From assembly GCA_020747015.1 (NCBI GenBank), contig JAGTJM010000078.1:62001-126000 (forward strand): a stretch of DNA of 64,000 nucleotides, read 5' to 3'. Each line of letters starts with the position of its first letter. Position 1 is the first letter of the stretch. Origin of the DNA: Pyrenochaeta sp. MPI-SDFR-AT-0127. Lineage: Eukaryota > Ascomycota > Dothideomycetes > Pleosporales > Cucurbitariaceae. A program made the translations under genes and the position numbers. The notes below the pieces were generated by a model. It saw only the letters and a program-made list of their open reading frames with translations. It was not told the origin of the DNA and made no database searches. Below are positions 32,680 to 44,881 of the stretch, piece by piece.

Positions 32680-34660
32680 CGCGCGGCTAGCGCTAGGTCG
32701 TTAACTCTGTACTCCCAACGCGTTAGTTTATCTGCTAAAGTTTTAATAACTAGGCCGTCAAATATAGTTATATAAGACCTGCTGCGCGTGATAAGTAGGC
32801 CCTCACGGTAACGCCTAATTGACTTTTTGCCCCAATTACGTACGTTTGATAGTATTTTCTTCCAAGTATTAAATCGTTTAACGAGCGCCTTTTAGTAGCG
32901 CGCGGCGACGGCGGCTTCTTATTTAGCGGCCTCGTTAACGACCCTCTCCGCAGCTATCCTACGGCAGTCTCTAGCGTAAACAGGACCTCCGCCAACGTTA
33001 ACTATACGTTGGTTACGCCTACGACGCTCAGCGCGAGCGTGCTCCGCAGCCTTTGTTTGGTGGAGAGCTTGCTCCAGCCTTACTGCGTTGCGGGCTATTG
33101 CCGAGCTGCCTTTAAGCGTTGAAATCACGTCCTCCGCTTGCTCGCGCGGCAGCCACTTTCTTAGTGTATACGTAATAGCTTTCTCTTATAAATTAAGTGT
33201 ACGTATCGTCTTCGGCGTACTCCACCCTATATCGCCAGGTAATCGGCGGGGCCGAGGTGTTTTAAAAGGCTGAGAGAGCTCCGTAAATAAAGGCGTACCT
33301 ATAGCGCCTAGTAGCTGGCGGAGTAGTCGACTATACGTAGGAGGAGAGAGGCCCCTAAGTACTGCAGAGACGCCGTCGTCCTCCTCCTCATTAGACGACT
33401 GCTAAGTAGGAGTTAAGGGCTCCTATACGCAGTTAACGGCTGCTATTACCTCCTAAGCAGCGTGGGTAGCCTCCTAGGCTCTTAGAGGCTTAATTACCTG
33501 CTTAGGGCAGAAGGGTAAGAGGCCTATTTTACGCTAGCCTCCCTTTACTATACGCGGCGTAAACGCCTGCCCTCTGATTTATAAGAGAGTTACTAGGAAA
33601 TCTAAGCGTCTAATTTTAGTTGCGCCTGTATAAGAGGCCCAGTCAAGCGTCTGAGCGTGATACCACTTTAGAGGCTGAAAACAGCCTACGTTAAGTAGCT
33701 GGAGGAGATAAGTAGTGTGTGGAGGGAGGGTAAAAAGCTGTATACGATTACTCTCCGCGTACTTTACAAACTTAGACGTGAGATGAGATCTATAGCCGTC
33801 AATAAGGAGGAGTCTCTACGCGCCCTAGGCGCTCTCCGCAGTCATCTTATTAAAGTGCTTTATCCAGTCTATAGCTGTAAAGTCGTTGGCGTAGCCACTA
33901 TCGGTGATATTTATAAGGTAATCGTCAGGTAAATCGACCGCCCATTACTCTAGTATTAACTTTGCCTTAATAATAAGTATGGGTGCGATAACTCGGCTAT
34001 CTGCGGAGCAGCACTCTATTATAGAAATAAGCTCTCGATTCGTCGCAGTAGGTATAAGGACTTAACGCCCGTGTTTTGTATATACGTAACAGTCCTTTGA
34101 AATACCTATATGGATCCTGGTCTTATCTATATTATACTTATTTGTGTCGGAGATGGCGAGGCGTTACTCGTATACCTGCAACTTCTCGAACTACGCCTGA
34201 AGGCCGTCTAGAGACTGCGCTAACTTTCGAGCTAGGTTAATTAGCTTTGCCTTTGTCTTATAGTATTTTGTATGAGAATTAAGCCAGCGAGATACCTAGT
34301 TAACGCCTACGCGCGGCGGGTCGTCATCACCTTCATGAACTTCGGCCAACAGCGCGTCGGCATGCTGCCGGACGAGCTCCTTTATGATACCAAATCCGAC
34401 GTCGTTAATTACGTCACAGAATCGTTCAAGGGCAATATCTTGTTTATCTGATAGTTTTTTATTGGCGGCAGGGCGAGTTGACTTGTTGTTAAGGCCGCGA
34501 AGAGCGCGCGTAACGCGCTGGCGGAGATGGCTAATGTTGCGATCTCGACAGTATGCAGTGACGTTAGGCCGCGCAACTATACGCAGCTCCATAAGGGCTT
34601 TTTTAACGATCTTAGTGTCGCGAATGTATTATGAGACCTCCCTTGTGACTTTAGGCATTT
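32680..34660 (-). pseudogene. pogo/Fot1-type DDE transposase, RIP-damaged
   Basis: The reverse-strand reading begins near MPKVTREVS and runs through a helix-turn-helix/CENP-B-like N-terminus (34592-34296 still open) with a TAG where the conserved Trp of the second DNA-binding domain is expected. The DDE catalytic region follows, with LLLIDGYRSHLTSKF and LPPHTTHLLQPLNVGCFQPL at about 33830-33660. A basic coiled-coil tail lies at 33128-32919. Many stops are TAG or TAA, as made by CpA-to-TpA changes on either strand. It is not translatable as a whole, and its family is clear from motif order. Confidence 0.85.
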
Positions 34661-34712
34661 TATTTCGTGTAAGTTGGGCGTGTTTTGATGGCAGTGGGTT
34701 AGTAGGCAGTAT

Positions 34713-34809
34713 TTTGGATCATTGAGCGTGTGCGATCATTGAGCTAGTAGGGCCGTGCTCCGCACGGCCTTTCTCGAAGAGAAACTGAGAATCAGCCATT
34801 GGGGCCGAG
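34713..34809. repeat. right terminal inverted repeat of the transposon
   Basis: 97 bp, identical by eye to the reverse complement of 32168-32264, followed by the TA target dinucleotide. Confidence 0.95.
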
Positions 34810-34811
34810 TA

Positions 34812-36660
34812 ATGATGCGCAGCGAACTCGTATGGGTCCAGACTCCACAGTTTGTGGAGCTGAAGCTGAGACATTCAGCCCCAGTGTTAGTCTTAGCCAA
34901 TCACACCTGAAGGCATGCCAGTTGAGCTGATCTCCACGTTGGACATTTTGAAAAACAAAGGGGTCTCCTCTCCGTTTAATATCTGCGCTTTATACGAAGT
35001 CTCAGATATCTAGCAGTTGTGTATCATTATCCATTATTTTTACTTTCCTGCTTTGACTACCGGATCCTAGTTTTGAGTTCTCCTTTATACTCACTATTTT
35101 AGAACTTCTTGAACTGACACAGCCTCTGTCTTCCTCGAGTCTCTACATTATTATAAGCGTTGTGTTAGCATATCTCCAGCACTTATAAACTGCTCCGTAG
35201 CTGAAGGGGCGCTCGAAGAATGACTGGCCTGATAGGACTGTCGAGTGGTCAATCCAGTATTTCCTACAAGATTGTTGTTTGTTTACCCCGCTCGTTGAAA
35301 TCCGCCAACGTGGAGTGCGCCACATCTCCTGTATTTTGGGTTGAAATGCTGCGACAGTTGAAGCTGTTAAATCTAACAATGGTCTTGTTTTGCATTACTT
35401 TCGCGCAACGAGTCCTTCCCACCTATTCTGTTGCATAACACCCATTATATTTCTTTCCAGATATTTGATGATCCATACACAATAAATCTCCTCTACACGG
35501 CGGGTTTGGTCTTCAAGCTGCTTGAGTTGTTTGCCTAGTGCACAGATGGACGACTTAATCAAATGCAAAGTGCGCACATATCTACAGGAAGCTCATCCAT
35601 CGTACATAGCACTCTTCTACATATGGACGTTAAAGCTGATACGCCATTTTATTGAGTTCAACGCGGTGCAGATTCCCGCTCACGAAGATTGATAGACTTT
35701 CTTGAATTAGAGGCGCTTCGACATAAGTATGACGTGGTATATGGAGACGCAAGTCATGTCAATTAAGCCAAGTTCAGAGAGGTAATTCATTACGTTTAAA
35801 GGGTAAGGTAGATATATAAAAGTGCCTTCCCTATCCTATAGTTACAGTAAAAGGAGGTTTAAGCCTTAAAGTTCAAGGCCTAACAGCTAGCAAGTAAAGT
35901 CCGGGTGAAATGCATCCTCAATATTCGGGAAGTAGAAAATAAGGCCGTGAAGCTCTGTTGGCAGGGAAGAAAGTTGCGGACTAGTTCGTGGCCGTTTGAA
36001 GGGCCCAAGCCTGCCTCACTTCATAGGAAGATCCTATAGGGTGTGCGACTTAGGCGTAAGGGCTGATCTAGATGTCGACGGTTCGTGATGGAACGATGAA
36101 CAGTCAGGGTTCTTCTCACTGCAGTCGTTTTTTGGTACCGTATGAAGGGAAACGATAGGTCTGGAGAAAAGGTCGGCGAGGCAAGTGGCAGAGTGTAAAA
36201 TCTGACTGAATTGAAGCCTGTTTGGTGGCAGCAAGTAGTTTGGTGGAGTAGCAGTTATGCATAGCCTCAGTGCCCTTGACTGTTGCCAAGGAGGAACGCC
36301 GTGGACAAATTATTTATTATTGAAACCCCCACATTGAAACGCACCCCATCCGAGTGGCTAGGCAGCCGTCAATAGGGCAGAAGAACTAACAAGGGGCTTA
36401 TAAGATGGGTCTTGCCCGCCATCGTGCGTGCCAAACTCAAACTTCGAGTTCACAATTATCGATCAACGCAATTTGTTCACATTATATCAATCTTGGTCAT
36501 TGGCTTACATGGGAGAGAATGCTTGAATGGCTCGGGCTCGGCATAGTTGCGACAAAAAAAGTGCGGCAAGGTCTCTAAATATGTGGCTAAAGCTTCTTCC
36601 CCAACCGATGGCACTGCAAAAAAGCGCCTCCTGAATCATCCTTAATCTAATCTATACAAG
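34812..36660. other. no recognisable gene
   Basis: About 1.8 kb of mixed-composition DNA. On the reverse strand, 35577-35143 has two adjacent open frames with somewhat protein-like composition, but I recognise no family and no start or splice structure. It is treated as intergenic or relic DNA. Confidence 0.4.
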
Positions 36661-36746
36661 AAATTTCAAATGTTCATTCAGTATCCCGAATTTAGTTTAA
36701 GTATATACCCTTCCCCTAGCTTTTATTATTGCTGTGTGAACCGTAG

Positions 36747-39253
36747 CTATATTTCTAGAGTTTCATCTCCGTGTTCCGGAATCCCATTCATCGTATCAAC
36801 ACTATTATTGCGCTTCCTCTCGAAATCACGCCTGGGTGCGTCTGCCAACCGCGATGTCCACCTTCGGTTGCGGTTCTGTTGCCCCGTGTAAGGCTCTGAG
36901 TCCGGTTCTATTTTCTTCGAATTAGCTCCCTCCAACTCCCTCTCCAACTCTTCCAGGCCGAAAAGCTGGTATGGCACGTTGATGTCCCTCCAAGCCTTCA
37001 GCTTGCCAACGTTCGCACAATGCTCGTTCTCCACTCTCAATGCCGACCATATGCCTCTGCGCGTGACCTCGCCCAACGCGACGAGGAATGTCACGAGCCC
37101 AGGCTTTTGGTCATCTCCAATGAATAGAATGAGTAAAACCCAGGTGCATCGCAGGAGAACGTTCAAGGTCGGGAGCACGATGTAGACCCAATTGGACTTG
37201 AACGCGCGAACCGGGCGAAGCGAAGGCGATAGGATGGAGCTGTCTGGAGCGAGGAGCGAGAAATCTATCAAGAGGTCCCAAATTGCTGCATACACATCAG
37301 TAAGCTGTTTCCAATGAGAGAAGGAGCCATGTTCACTACCGCTAAACGTAGTGTTCACACAGCCAACAGTGATGAGAAGCACTAAATCGATAGTGTCCGT
37401 CTGGATACGATATCTGCTAAGCAATACTTGAAAAAGAACAAGTGTTGCGTATTTCATCGCGTTGGCGAGGTGTGGAAATGCATCGTAAGTATCAATGTAG
37501 CGGCGGAGACATTGCAATAATCGCAATATAGCAGGTAGTGCCGTCAGGAAACCAAGCACTATGCTGTGCCGATTGTCGCATTCTAGCGTGTTGATGAATT
37601 GCTTGGGGTAGATACAGAAAAAGATTTCCTCGGCCTTCAGGTAGTGGTCAATACGGATATTATACGAAATGTGGTTGTAGGCCTACATACCGCTAGTGAA
37701 TATGTCAGGGAAGTGTACAAGTCGCCGAAGAAAAGATCTCTGAATTCGACAGGACACAAGCCGCCAAGAAAGAGTCGCCCCTGAAAAAGCAAGTCAGCAT
37801 CTGTTCCATTGGGATTATCGTGGGGTCGCTTACTTGAGAGATCAAAAACCATCCTCGGCTCTTGTGTGCCAAGGTGGGGAAAGGAAAGACGATAACCAGC
37901 ACAGTAAGGCTTATCAGGATAATTGGCCAGTAGATGAAAATCACATCTCCACCGACCTCGAAGAAGTTAAGCCAAGATATGATGCCCAAAAGCAGTGTAA
38001 AAAACGACGCGAACTCGGTCAAGTGAGCAAGCTGCAGCTGGCTGCCTGGGTCGTACTCGAAGATAAAGCGGTAGTTGATCTTGGCCCGAGTCCATAGAGC
38101 ACAGTTGACGCAGAAGAGCTGAAACATGTAAAGGATGACGAGATATCCGCCATAAATCTGCAAGAGCAAGCCCGTTTTGGACCTCTTCACTGGATCAGGG
38201 CCATGGAGCAGCTCGTGCGCATGAATAACTGCTTGCAGAAGGAAAATAAGGGCGCTACCAACGAGTAACCCGTTACGATATGCGCTCGTACTATCAACAT
38301 CTAGTCCATGGGATCCGGCCTTTAGCTTCCTTGTCGCTGCTTTGCGATCACCGTCAACGATATATCGAGTGAAGAGGTCCTCGACGGTTACGAGATATAG
38401 ATTTAGCGCATCGGGGCGAGCGAAGAATGCCTTGTGGACTTTTTGATACATGATCTCTTGTGGATTTGTAGACCTCACCGCCTTGTCGTACTTTTTGATG
38501 ATCTTTTCCAACGCCTTCTGGTTTAGTGTCGCATACGACTTTAGAACTTTAACTGATCTGTAGTGTTCCCGTAATGCGGCACCAAGTTGTTGTTTGACAA
38601 CACCATACGGTAATGAATGATTGTCTTTTCGTATGTACTCCTTGCGCCCAGAGTTTCGAATCGAAATTTCGGTAGGCGATGGGAGCATGTTCTCCCAGGT
38701 ATGTGAACTTGGCGGCTGTGGTGGTGGTGGTCGAATGACTACGCTGACCGCTTTCCGCCAAGGTGATTTTGACATCTTTTCCGAGATATTTGGCCGTGGA
38801 AAGCTTTCACCATCAGGTATTTTATCCTTGTGTGCATGAAAAATCTCCTTGGCCCTCTGACTCCTCATCTCGTGAAGCTGGTGTCGTAGCATATCCAGCT
38901 GCTGGCCGGCCTGGGCCTTCTTGAGGGTATAGAAACTATCGACTTTATCAACTTCCCCATTGATCCAATTAATGAAGGCGCTCTGCCTATCCCAAACATT
39001 ATCAGCTTCTTTGATAGGAAGTTCCTTTTCGCTGCCTACAAGTGTTGACACTGAGGACACTCTGCGGGACGATGGTGACGTGGAGTGATTCTTTGAGGCA
39101 TTCGTAATCGATTGGATGTAGCTCTTTCCAGCAGAGTAATCGACATATTTGGGTCTCCATTCTAATTTCAACGAGTCAGTGCAAGCTTCCACATCGGTGT
39201 GGGGTAGCATTACCTGGAGTTACACTATCGTTCAACTCTTTTTCGAACTTCAT
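36747..39253 (-). CDS. SPX-EXS phosphate exporter-like protein (XPR1/SYG1 family)
   Basis: Five exons, 39253-39214, 39161-37834, 37780-37691, 37634-37340 and 37285-36747, all join in phase to 763 aa. The 40-bp first exon supplies the canonical SPX start MKFEKELNDSVTPEWRPKY. The SPX domain spans roughly residues 1-330, including the basic ALEKIIKKYDK helix that binds inositol pyrophosphates. Membrane segments follow, then the EXS domain with VEFRDLFFGDLYTSLTYS and the LPTLNVLLRCTW block, and a cytosolic basic/acidic tail. Family members export inorganic phosphate across the plasma membrane or Golgi in response to inositol polyphosphate level, or act in related signalling. The gene is a conserved housekeeping type with no defects. 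A CACATGTG box lies at 39399-39406, about 150 bp upstream of the start. Confidence 0.93.
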
Positions 39254-41480
39254 TTTGGACAAGGCGAGGCCGAATCAATGTGTGGCTTGCCATTGGTAAG
39301 CAAGGTGCTGGGCGACATGTATATACAGTAAAGCAAATGATGCACCCTAACGGGGTGTTCTTGCCAAGCGTGGCTTCCTTGCCAAGCGTAGTGTGAAGCA
39401 CATGTGAGGTAGAAAGCAAGGAAGCTGAAAGAAGAGAAGAGGCTGTGGGTGGCACGCTCAGTATCGCGCTAATGTTCATGCGGCCGACGAAACTAGTGAA
39501 CCCCTAGGGTAGGTAGCGCACCTACTGGGGAATAGTGAGGCCATTTGAGTCAATGCTGAAGCAAAAGGGTTCGCCGATATAGCACAGATTCACCCTTACC
39601 AACACTTCAGCCTTACAATCTATACAATTTTTTTGTCAACTGTTCCTATTCAAAAAGACTATGTAAAGGGCACATATTGAGGCATTGAGTAGCCAGCTAA
39701 TAATATTTGAGAAAGCTGTGCGGGGTTTTTGGTAGATCGACGTTGTTGGCCACTCGACTTTAATCCACACATACTGAGCTTTTTAGCTGAACAAAACAGC
39801 CCAATGTTCTCATGGTGCCTTTTGAGGCGGCCTTTCTCTGATATTTGGGTATCAAGTCGCTGGTGATGTGCTTTTGCAGGGAAAAAAATCCACAAAACCG
39901 AGCCCCCGTAGGGTCCTGGCCCATGTCATCCCCACGTTACACCTAGACAGTATGGTGATCAAGCCAATCGGCAGGTTTCAGTGCCACGTGGGTTTTCAAG
40001 GTTCGGCATCGCGTGGGTATTCAAGGTTCTGTGTCGCGAGCACCTTTCAAGCTTCGGTCAAACCTTCCTAGACTTTCCTATCAAACATGGCCAGGTTTGC
40101 AATTGAGCTAATTACCACGAAATACATGCATAAGCGGCATTGTTTTTGGCCCGCACCGGGCCGAGGACTCTTAGCTTTTCTGGTTCCAGGTCGCTCAATT
40201 GTGCATAGTGTTACACGACCTCACATCTCTGGTGTGCTAGTGGGGCGAAATCGTTGTCCCAAATCTTATACCCGCACTTGAAACATGGGTCTTTTAGCTC
40301 CAATCCTCTACCATCGATCTACACCTGTCAGCACATCAGTGAAAGTGGGTAGTCAGCTAGAGGTGTACACAATTCCGCACAGTGTGGCCCTAGGTTCCGT
40401 CTGGGCTTTTTGTACATTTGTGTCCGAGACACAAAATGGTCAAGCGTTGCTGTCAGGAGTTCTAACTAACATATAACTAAATACAATTGGTACATACAAA
40501 GTATTGACCTAGCAATCGGACCCTAAAACTATGGGCATCGGCCTGGCTATACGAAATGCCGCACGCGGAATAATGCAAGGCTTGACGGTGCATAAGAGTG
40601 ACAAGCCTTGCCGCGTCGGCCAAATTGAAGGCTCCACACTAGTATACTTGTATCCCCAATCAGTGCTAAGCTTTTCCCACTTCTTACGTTGCTGCTTGTT
40701 GCCTCCGCTATTGCAGCAGTGGAGTAAAAAGACACGTGGAACGAGTACTGACCCATGCAAAAGATCCTCGGTTTATCCGTTTATGCGGGCCCAACCCCTG
40801 AAACACCTTGAGGCGTTCACGGAGCTTCGGAATTGCGATGTGAGAACGCTTGTAACATGACCCCACCTCGAAAAAAGATCGACCGGTGTTTGACTCTATA
40901 TCGTGATATGACCTGGCCCTAATTCTGCCGAGCCTTTCATTACACTCTACTACATTCCTGGAACCCTAAGGTCACATCATTAGCGTTCTCAATGGTTGGT
41001 TACAGTAAGCCACGGTATTTATACACAACTATATCTATTTTTCTAAAGCTTTAACTAACGCAAGATAGATAGATCAGCCACGTGCTTGAGTTGATGATAT
41101 CGCCTGACAAATCCCAATGGCAATGCTCGCGAAAGCATATTGTGCAGTTCTACGCATAAGGGGAGTAGCAAAAGGGAGACATTGTCGCAAAAGGTTCAAC
41201 TCCACGTTATAAAACTCTAATTCTGCTTGAAGATTTCCATATCATGGCTCGTGATTAGATTGCTGATACAAACTGTGGATATCTACGGAAAATGTGCATG
41301 CGCGACTGTGTTAAGTTCGGCCATGTTATGCCGAATAGGCCGTGCGCAGGGGGTGCTAGGGAAGTCGCCAATAATAACGGATAGACTCCACTGAGCTCGG
41401 CGTTAGATAATGGCTATATTAACATCACTAAACCTTTTCTCGCCACCTTTTCTAGTATAAACAATCTTATTAGTCTCTAT
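39254..41480. other. intergenic, promoter of SPX-EXS gene then no recognisable gene
   Basis: The left part holds the SPX-EXS promoter, with two copies of CTTGCCAAGCGT at about 39360-39390. The rest has only short frames without recognised homology. Confidence 0.45.
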
Positions 41481-41770
41481 ATCTCTATATATATTAGGAT
41501 AAAGAACATCGGGTCGATGTTCCCAGGAAAAAGTAGTACGTGCATGGAGAACTGTGCCTTGATGTTGTGCCTCGACGTTATGGCCGTGCGCGCAATAAGG
41601 CTGCGACAAGGCTGCAACAGGACAGCAACTCGTGGGTGCAACAAGACTGCAACAAGACTGCTGCAGCTCGTGCGCGCAACAAGGACCTAACAAGGACGCA
41701 ACAAGACTACACCTCGAGCGCAATAAGGAGGCTCAAATTTGAGCCTCAGTCTCGTGACCCGTGCGCTTTT
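41481..41770. repeat. dispersed repeat, copy 2
   Basis: Same order of words and orientation as 21231-21520: tatatatattaggata, a GTGCCTTGATGTTGTGCCTC word, GCGCGCAATAAGGCTGCGAC, and the ending GGAGGCTCAAATTTGAGCCT. This copy is longer in the CAACAAGACTGC stretch, where that word is locally repeated. Confidence 0.75.
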
Positions 41771-41899
41771 TAAGAAGTTAAGGTCTTAGCTACAATGATA
41801 GAAATAAACGTTATATAGAAGTGTTTTAAATAATGAGCTAATTATCTATTAGTGAGAATTACCCTGATGACTGTCCTAACAAATTGGCTAGCTTATCCC

Positions 41900-42216
41900 A
41901 TCTGGGCCGATGCGTTGATCCCTACGGCGGTATGCGCGATTACTATGAATGAGTCTCTATTCTCGATCTCAACTTGCAGGACTTCTACCGCGGGTTTGAA
42001 GCCCCTAGAGCCACACATTGTATGGGGGGTGAAGGAGGTGTTCCGACTGGCGCTTTCGCTACCCTAGTCGATTGGGTCGAGCATGGTGTTGCGCCTGTAA
42101 CGCTTGTCACTAAGAATGTTTCCGAAAAGGGATATCTACTCTGCTTGTATCCAAATAAAGCAGTGTTTGCGGGTCATCCTTCCAACTATACTGCGCAAGA
42201 CTTCGTTTTTAAATAG
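41900..42216 (+). pseudogene. tannase/feruloyl esterase family C-terminal fragment
   Basis: The open frame ending at 42216 reads QDFYRGFEAPRATHCMGGEG, then GAFATLVDWVEHGVAPVTL. This matches the C-terminal block of fungal tannase/feruloyl esterases (FYR.F..PG..HC with the catalytic His, then ALVDWVE.G.AP). The last part, LYPNKAVFAGHPSNYTAQDF, also fits. The N-terminal some 400 residues with the nucleophile are absent. It is a decayed remnant. Confidence 0.7.
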
Positions 42217-43097
42217 ATGTCTAGATTATCTACTATAAAACAATAAAGGTAAGGAGTGAGAATCTGTCAGGGAAGTCAGAAGACAGTCAACGCCCTGTGC
42301 CTTAGATTACAAGCTGACTTACAGGGATAGATGTTGACCAGGGCTTTGATATCAGCAATTACAATTTGAGATCCTCGCAGATTGCGCAAAAAGATTAGCA
42401 AGCCACGGCCTTCAGCCGTAGATCAACATACATATCGATAAAGTCTTAGTACATTGCTTTTTCAAGAATGTGTTCAGACTCCTATCGTAGTTACGTACCT
42501 ACTTCGAGGCCAGAAGAGGATAGGATGGCGTTGTGATCCAGAGAAGATACTCGTGGGATTAGCTGATTAACTTCCCCTCCAGGATCGAAAGAGTAGAGTA
42601 TATAGTCCATGTCTTAGTCCTAGAATGGCTTAGACACGGCATTCTCTTATTAAATCGTGCCAAGGCCGTCCCCACAGTTCAACCGCTCACGTCCGAGTGT
42701 ACGGAATACATGGTGGCTTAGCATGCCGTGTTGGCCATGAGGCAAAAATAGGGCCCACTGGTGAGTGATTGCACCAACGTGCCTTGACCCTCGCAATTTC
42801 CCCATAATCAGTACCCTAGGTTCCCTGCTGCTTACATTCTTGCATGCTCGGTAATCTGTATCAGAGCCGAAAATCTGGGACTTGGCAAGAATCTCCCAGG
42901 CTGGTGGCATATATAATCGACTTTGAGATTGCCCAGTCTCTTTTACCAAACTTCCTTGTGCTGCTTCACATCTTACTGCATATCACAAACTATTAGATCC
43001 CTGGCTTGTTTCGGCACTAAGATTTTGTTAGCTCCAAGTACGAGAATCACGAGAAAAATGCAAAGTGACCTCCACGACAGAGCAGCTAAGGTCGATT
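42217..43097. other. no recognisable gene
   Basis: Short frames only. The right end is presumably the former promoter of the MFS pseudogene. Confidence 0.45.
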
Positions 43098-44838
43098 ATG
43101 CAGACATGGAAGAGATGGGAAAAATTGAATACCGTAGATTATGAGGATGCGACCCGCTTCTCCGTGAAAGACACAAGAAAGCTACTTTGGAAAATCGACT
43201 TGACCATTCTTCCTCTTGTCTCTGTCATGTACCTACTGTCCTTTCTCCACCGATCCAACATTGGCGATGCTAGGCTAGCTGGACTAGAGAGAGATTTGGG
43301 CATGACTGGGTGGGACTATGCTGTAAGTCGGCCGTGTATTCCACCTCTGGACCGTCTTTGGAAGACTTGTACTAACGATCATTGCAATGATTAGACCACA
43401 GTATCCGTTTTTTTTTCGTTCTACATTCTGTCAGAGGTACCGTCCGACCTCGCGATGAAGCGATTCCGCCCATCAATCTGGATCCCTTCGATTATGCTGG
43501 CTTGGGGTATTGTCATGACTCTGATGGGTATTGTTCATAACTTCAGCGGCCTTCTGGCTACCCGAATGGCGCTTGGACTAGCAGAAGGTGGCCTTTTCCC
43601 TGGTGTCGCTTATTAGTGAGTCCCTTGATCTACTCCATGTTCGAGGGTCTGTGTTAAGAGACCTAGCATCACCTTATGGTATCGCCGCCATGAGTGTGGG
43701 CTGAGGATTGCCATCTTCTTCTCCGCAGCGATTGCTGCGGGTGCCTTCGGAGGCTTGCTTGCACGCGGTATCATGGAGATGGATGGAATCGCTGGAATCG
43801 AAGGGTGGGGATGGATCTTCATTATCGAAGGAATTTTGACTGTCACCATTGGTGAGCATAACTTTTCTGGATCGGGAGCCTTTCATCCTGATTATTGTGA
43901 TTAGCCGGCATTGCTTACATTTTCCTGTACGATTACCCCGATACCGCCAAATTTCTCACATCAAAAGAGCGGACAGAGGTCATAAAACGCTTAAGCGATG
44001 ATAACTCGGCTTTATCTAATGAGTTCCATGCCAAGTTTGTCAAGGATGCTTTTCGCGATTGGAAAATCTGGGTCAACTGCCTCATGACACTGGGAAACTT
44101 CCTGCTGCTCTACTCGATTTCCATCTTCCTCCCTACCATAATTCGGAGCATGGGGCATACGAACGAGACTGCCCAGTTAATGACTGTACCCCCCTATGTT
44201 GTGGCGTGCGCTGCTACCGTTGGGGCTGGCTTCGTAACCGACAAACGTCAAACGCGTGGCGTCTACGTTGTCGGCATAGCTTCTATTGCATACGCCTCTA
44301 AACCACGATGATATCCAGTAGTTCTTGTACTGCATAGTTAAAACTAATTGTATGACAGGGTGATCGGCTTCATCATTCTCATCAGCGTAGAGGTTAATGG
44401 CGTCAAATACTTTGCTTGCTTCCTCGTCGTATTGGGGATCTTCCCAAACGTTCCTCAAATCACCTCTTGGAACAGCAACAACATTGGTGGATCTGTCAAA
44501 CGTGGTGTTTGGAGTTCATATACAAATTGGAACAGTACGTTCGTTAGACGCCGATTCTTCGTGCTTTGTTGACAGACGACTAGGGTAACATCGGTGGTGC
44601 AGTTGCAGGATTCATCTTCCAAGCTGGCAATGCTCCCCATTATCGCTCCGGTCACGGCATCCTCATCGCCATGTGCTCTATTACCATATCGCTCGCGATG
44701 TTCATGACGTGGTACTTGCGGAGAGAGAACACGAAGCGAGATGCTGCATACAAGCTCCCTAGCGAGTACACCATATCGGAGCTAAAATCCGAGACAGAGA
44801 AGAGTGACAATGCTTTCTTCTTCCGGTACACGGTTTGA
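43098..44838 (+). pseudogene. MFS permease pseudogene (allantoate/nicotinate permease, DAL5/TNA1-like)
   Basis: Homology starts near 43098 (an N-terminus in the VDYEDATRFSVK frame) and includes WKIDLTILPLVSVMYLLSFL, ALGLAEGGLFPGVAYY, LWYRRHECGLRIAIFFS and WNSNNIGGSVKRGV. It ends with IAGFIFQ-like and GHGILIAM blocks. Introns at about 43323-43394, 43616-43666, 43852-43905 and 44531-44585 fit. Two defects are inferred. The intron near 44292 lacks a usable donor (AT where GT is needed by phase, with a stop following). A one-base frame change at about 44507 separates VKRGV from the downstream GVHIQIGT. Earlier exons look sound. Anion/acid import is the family role. Confidence 0.72.
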
Positions 44839-44881
44839 ACAGACATAGCGCTACGTTTGGTTGTAGGTTATTCTACGCCAA

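Larger units (their letters stand above)
32168..34809 (-). mobile_element. pogo/Fot1-type (Tc1-mariner superfamily) DNA transposon, 2.64 kb
   Basis: The element has identical 97-bp terminal inverted repeats at 32168-32264 and 34713-34809 and is flanked by TA on both sides (32166-32167 and 34810-34811), the target duplication of Tc1/mariner elements. The repeats start CTCGGCCCCAATGGCTGATT and contain two small palindromes (TTTCTCTTCGAGAAA and GGCCGTGCGGAGCACGGCC). The interior encodes a reverse-strand transposase relic. Perfect ends with a mutated interior indicate a fairly recent insertion followed by RIP-like damage, or mobilisation in trans of a defective copy. It lies between the start of the metalloprotease-like gene and an otherwise gene-free stretch. 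Confidence 0.93.

Noticed and set aside
40531..40860. 109-codon forward open frame
   Set aside because: No recognised motifs, and it overlaps open frames on the opposite strand; not supported as a gene.
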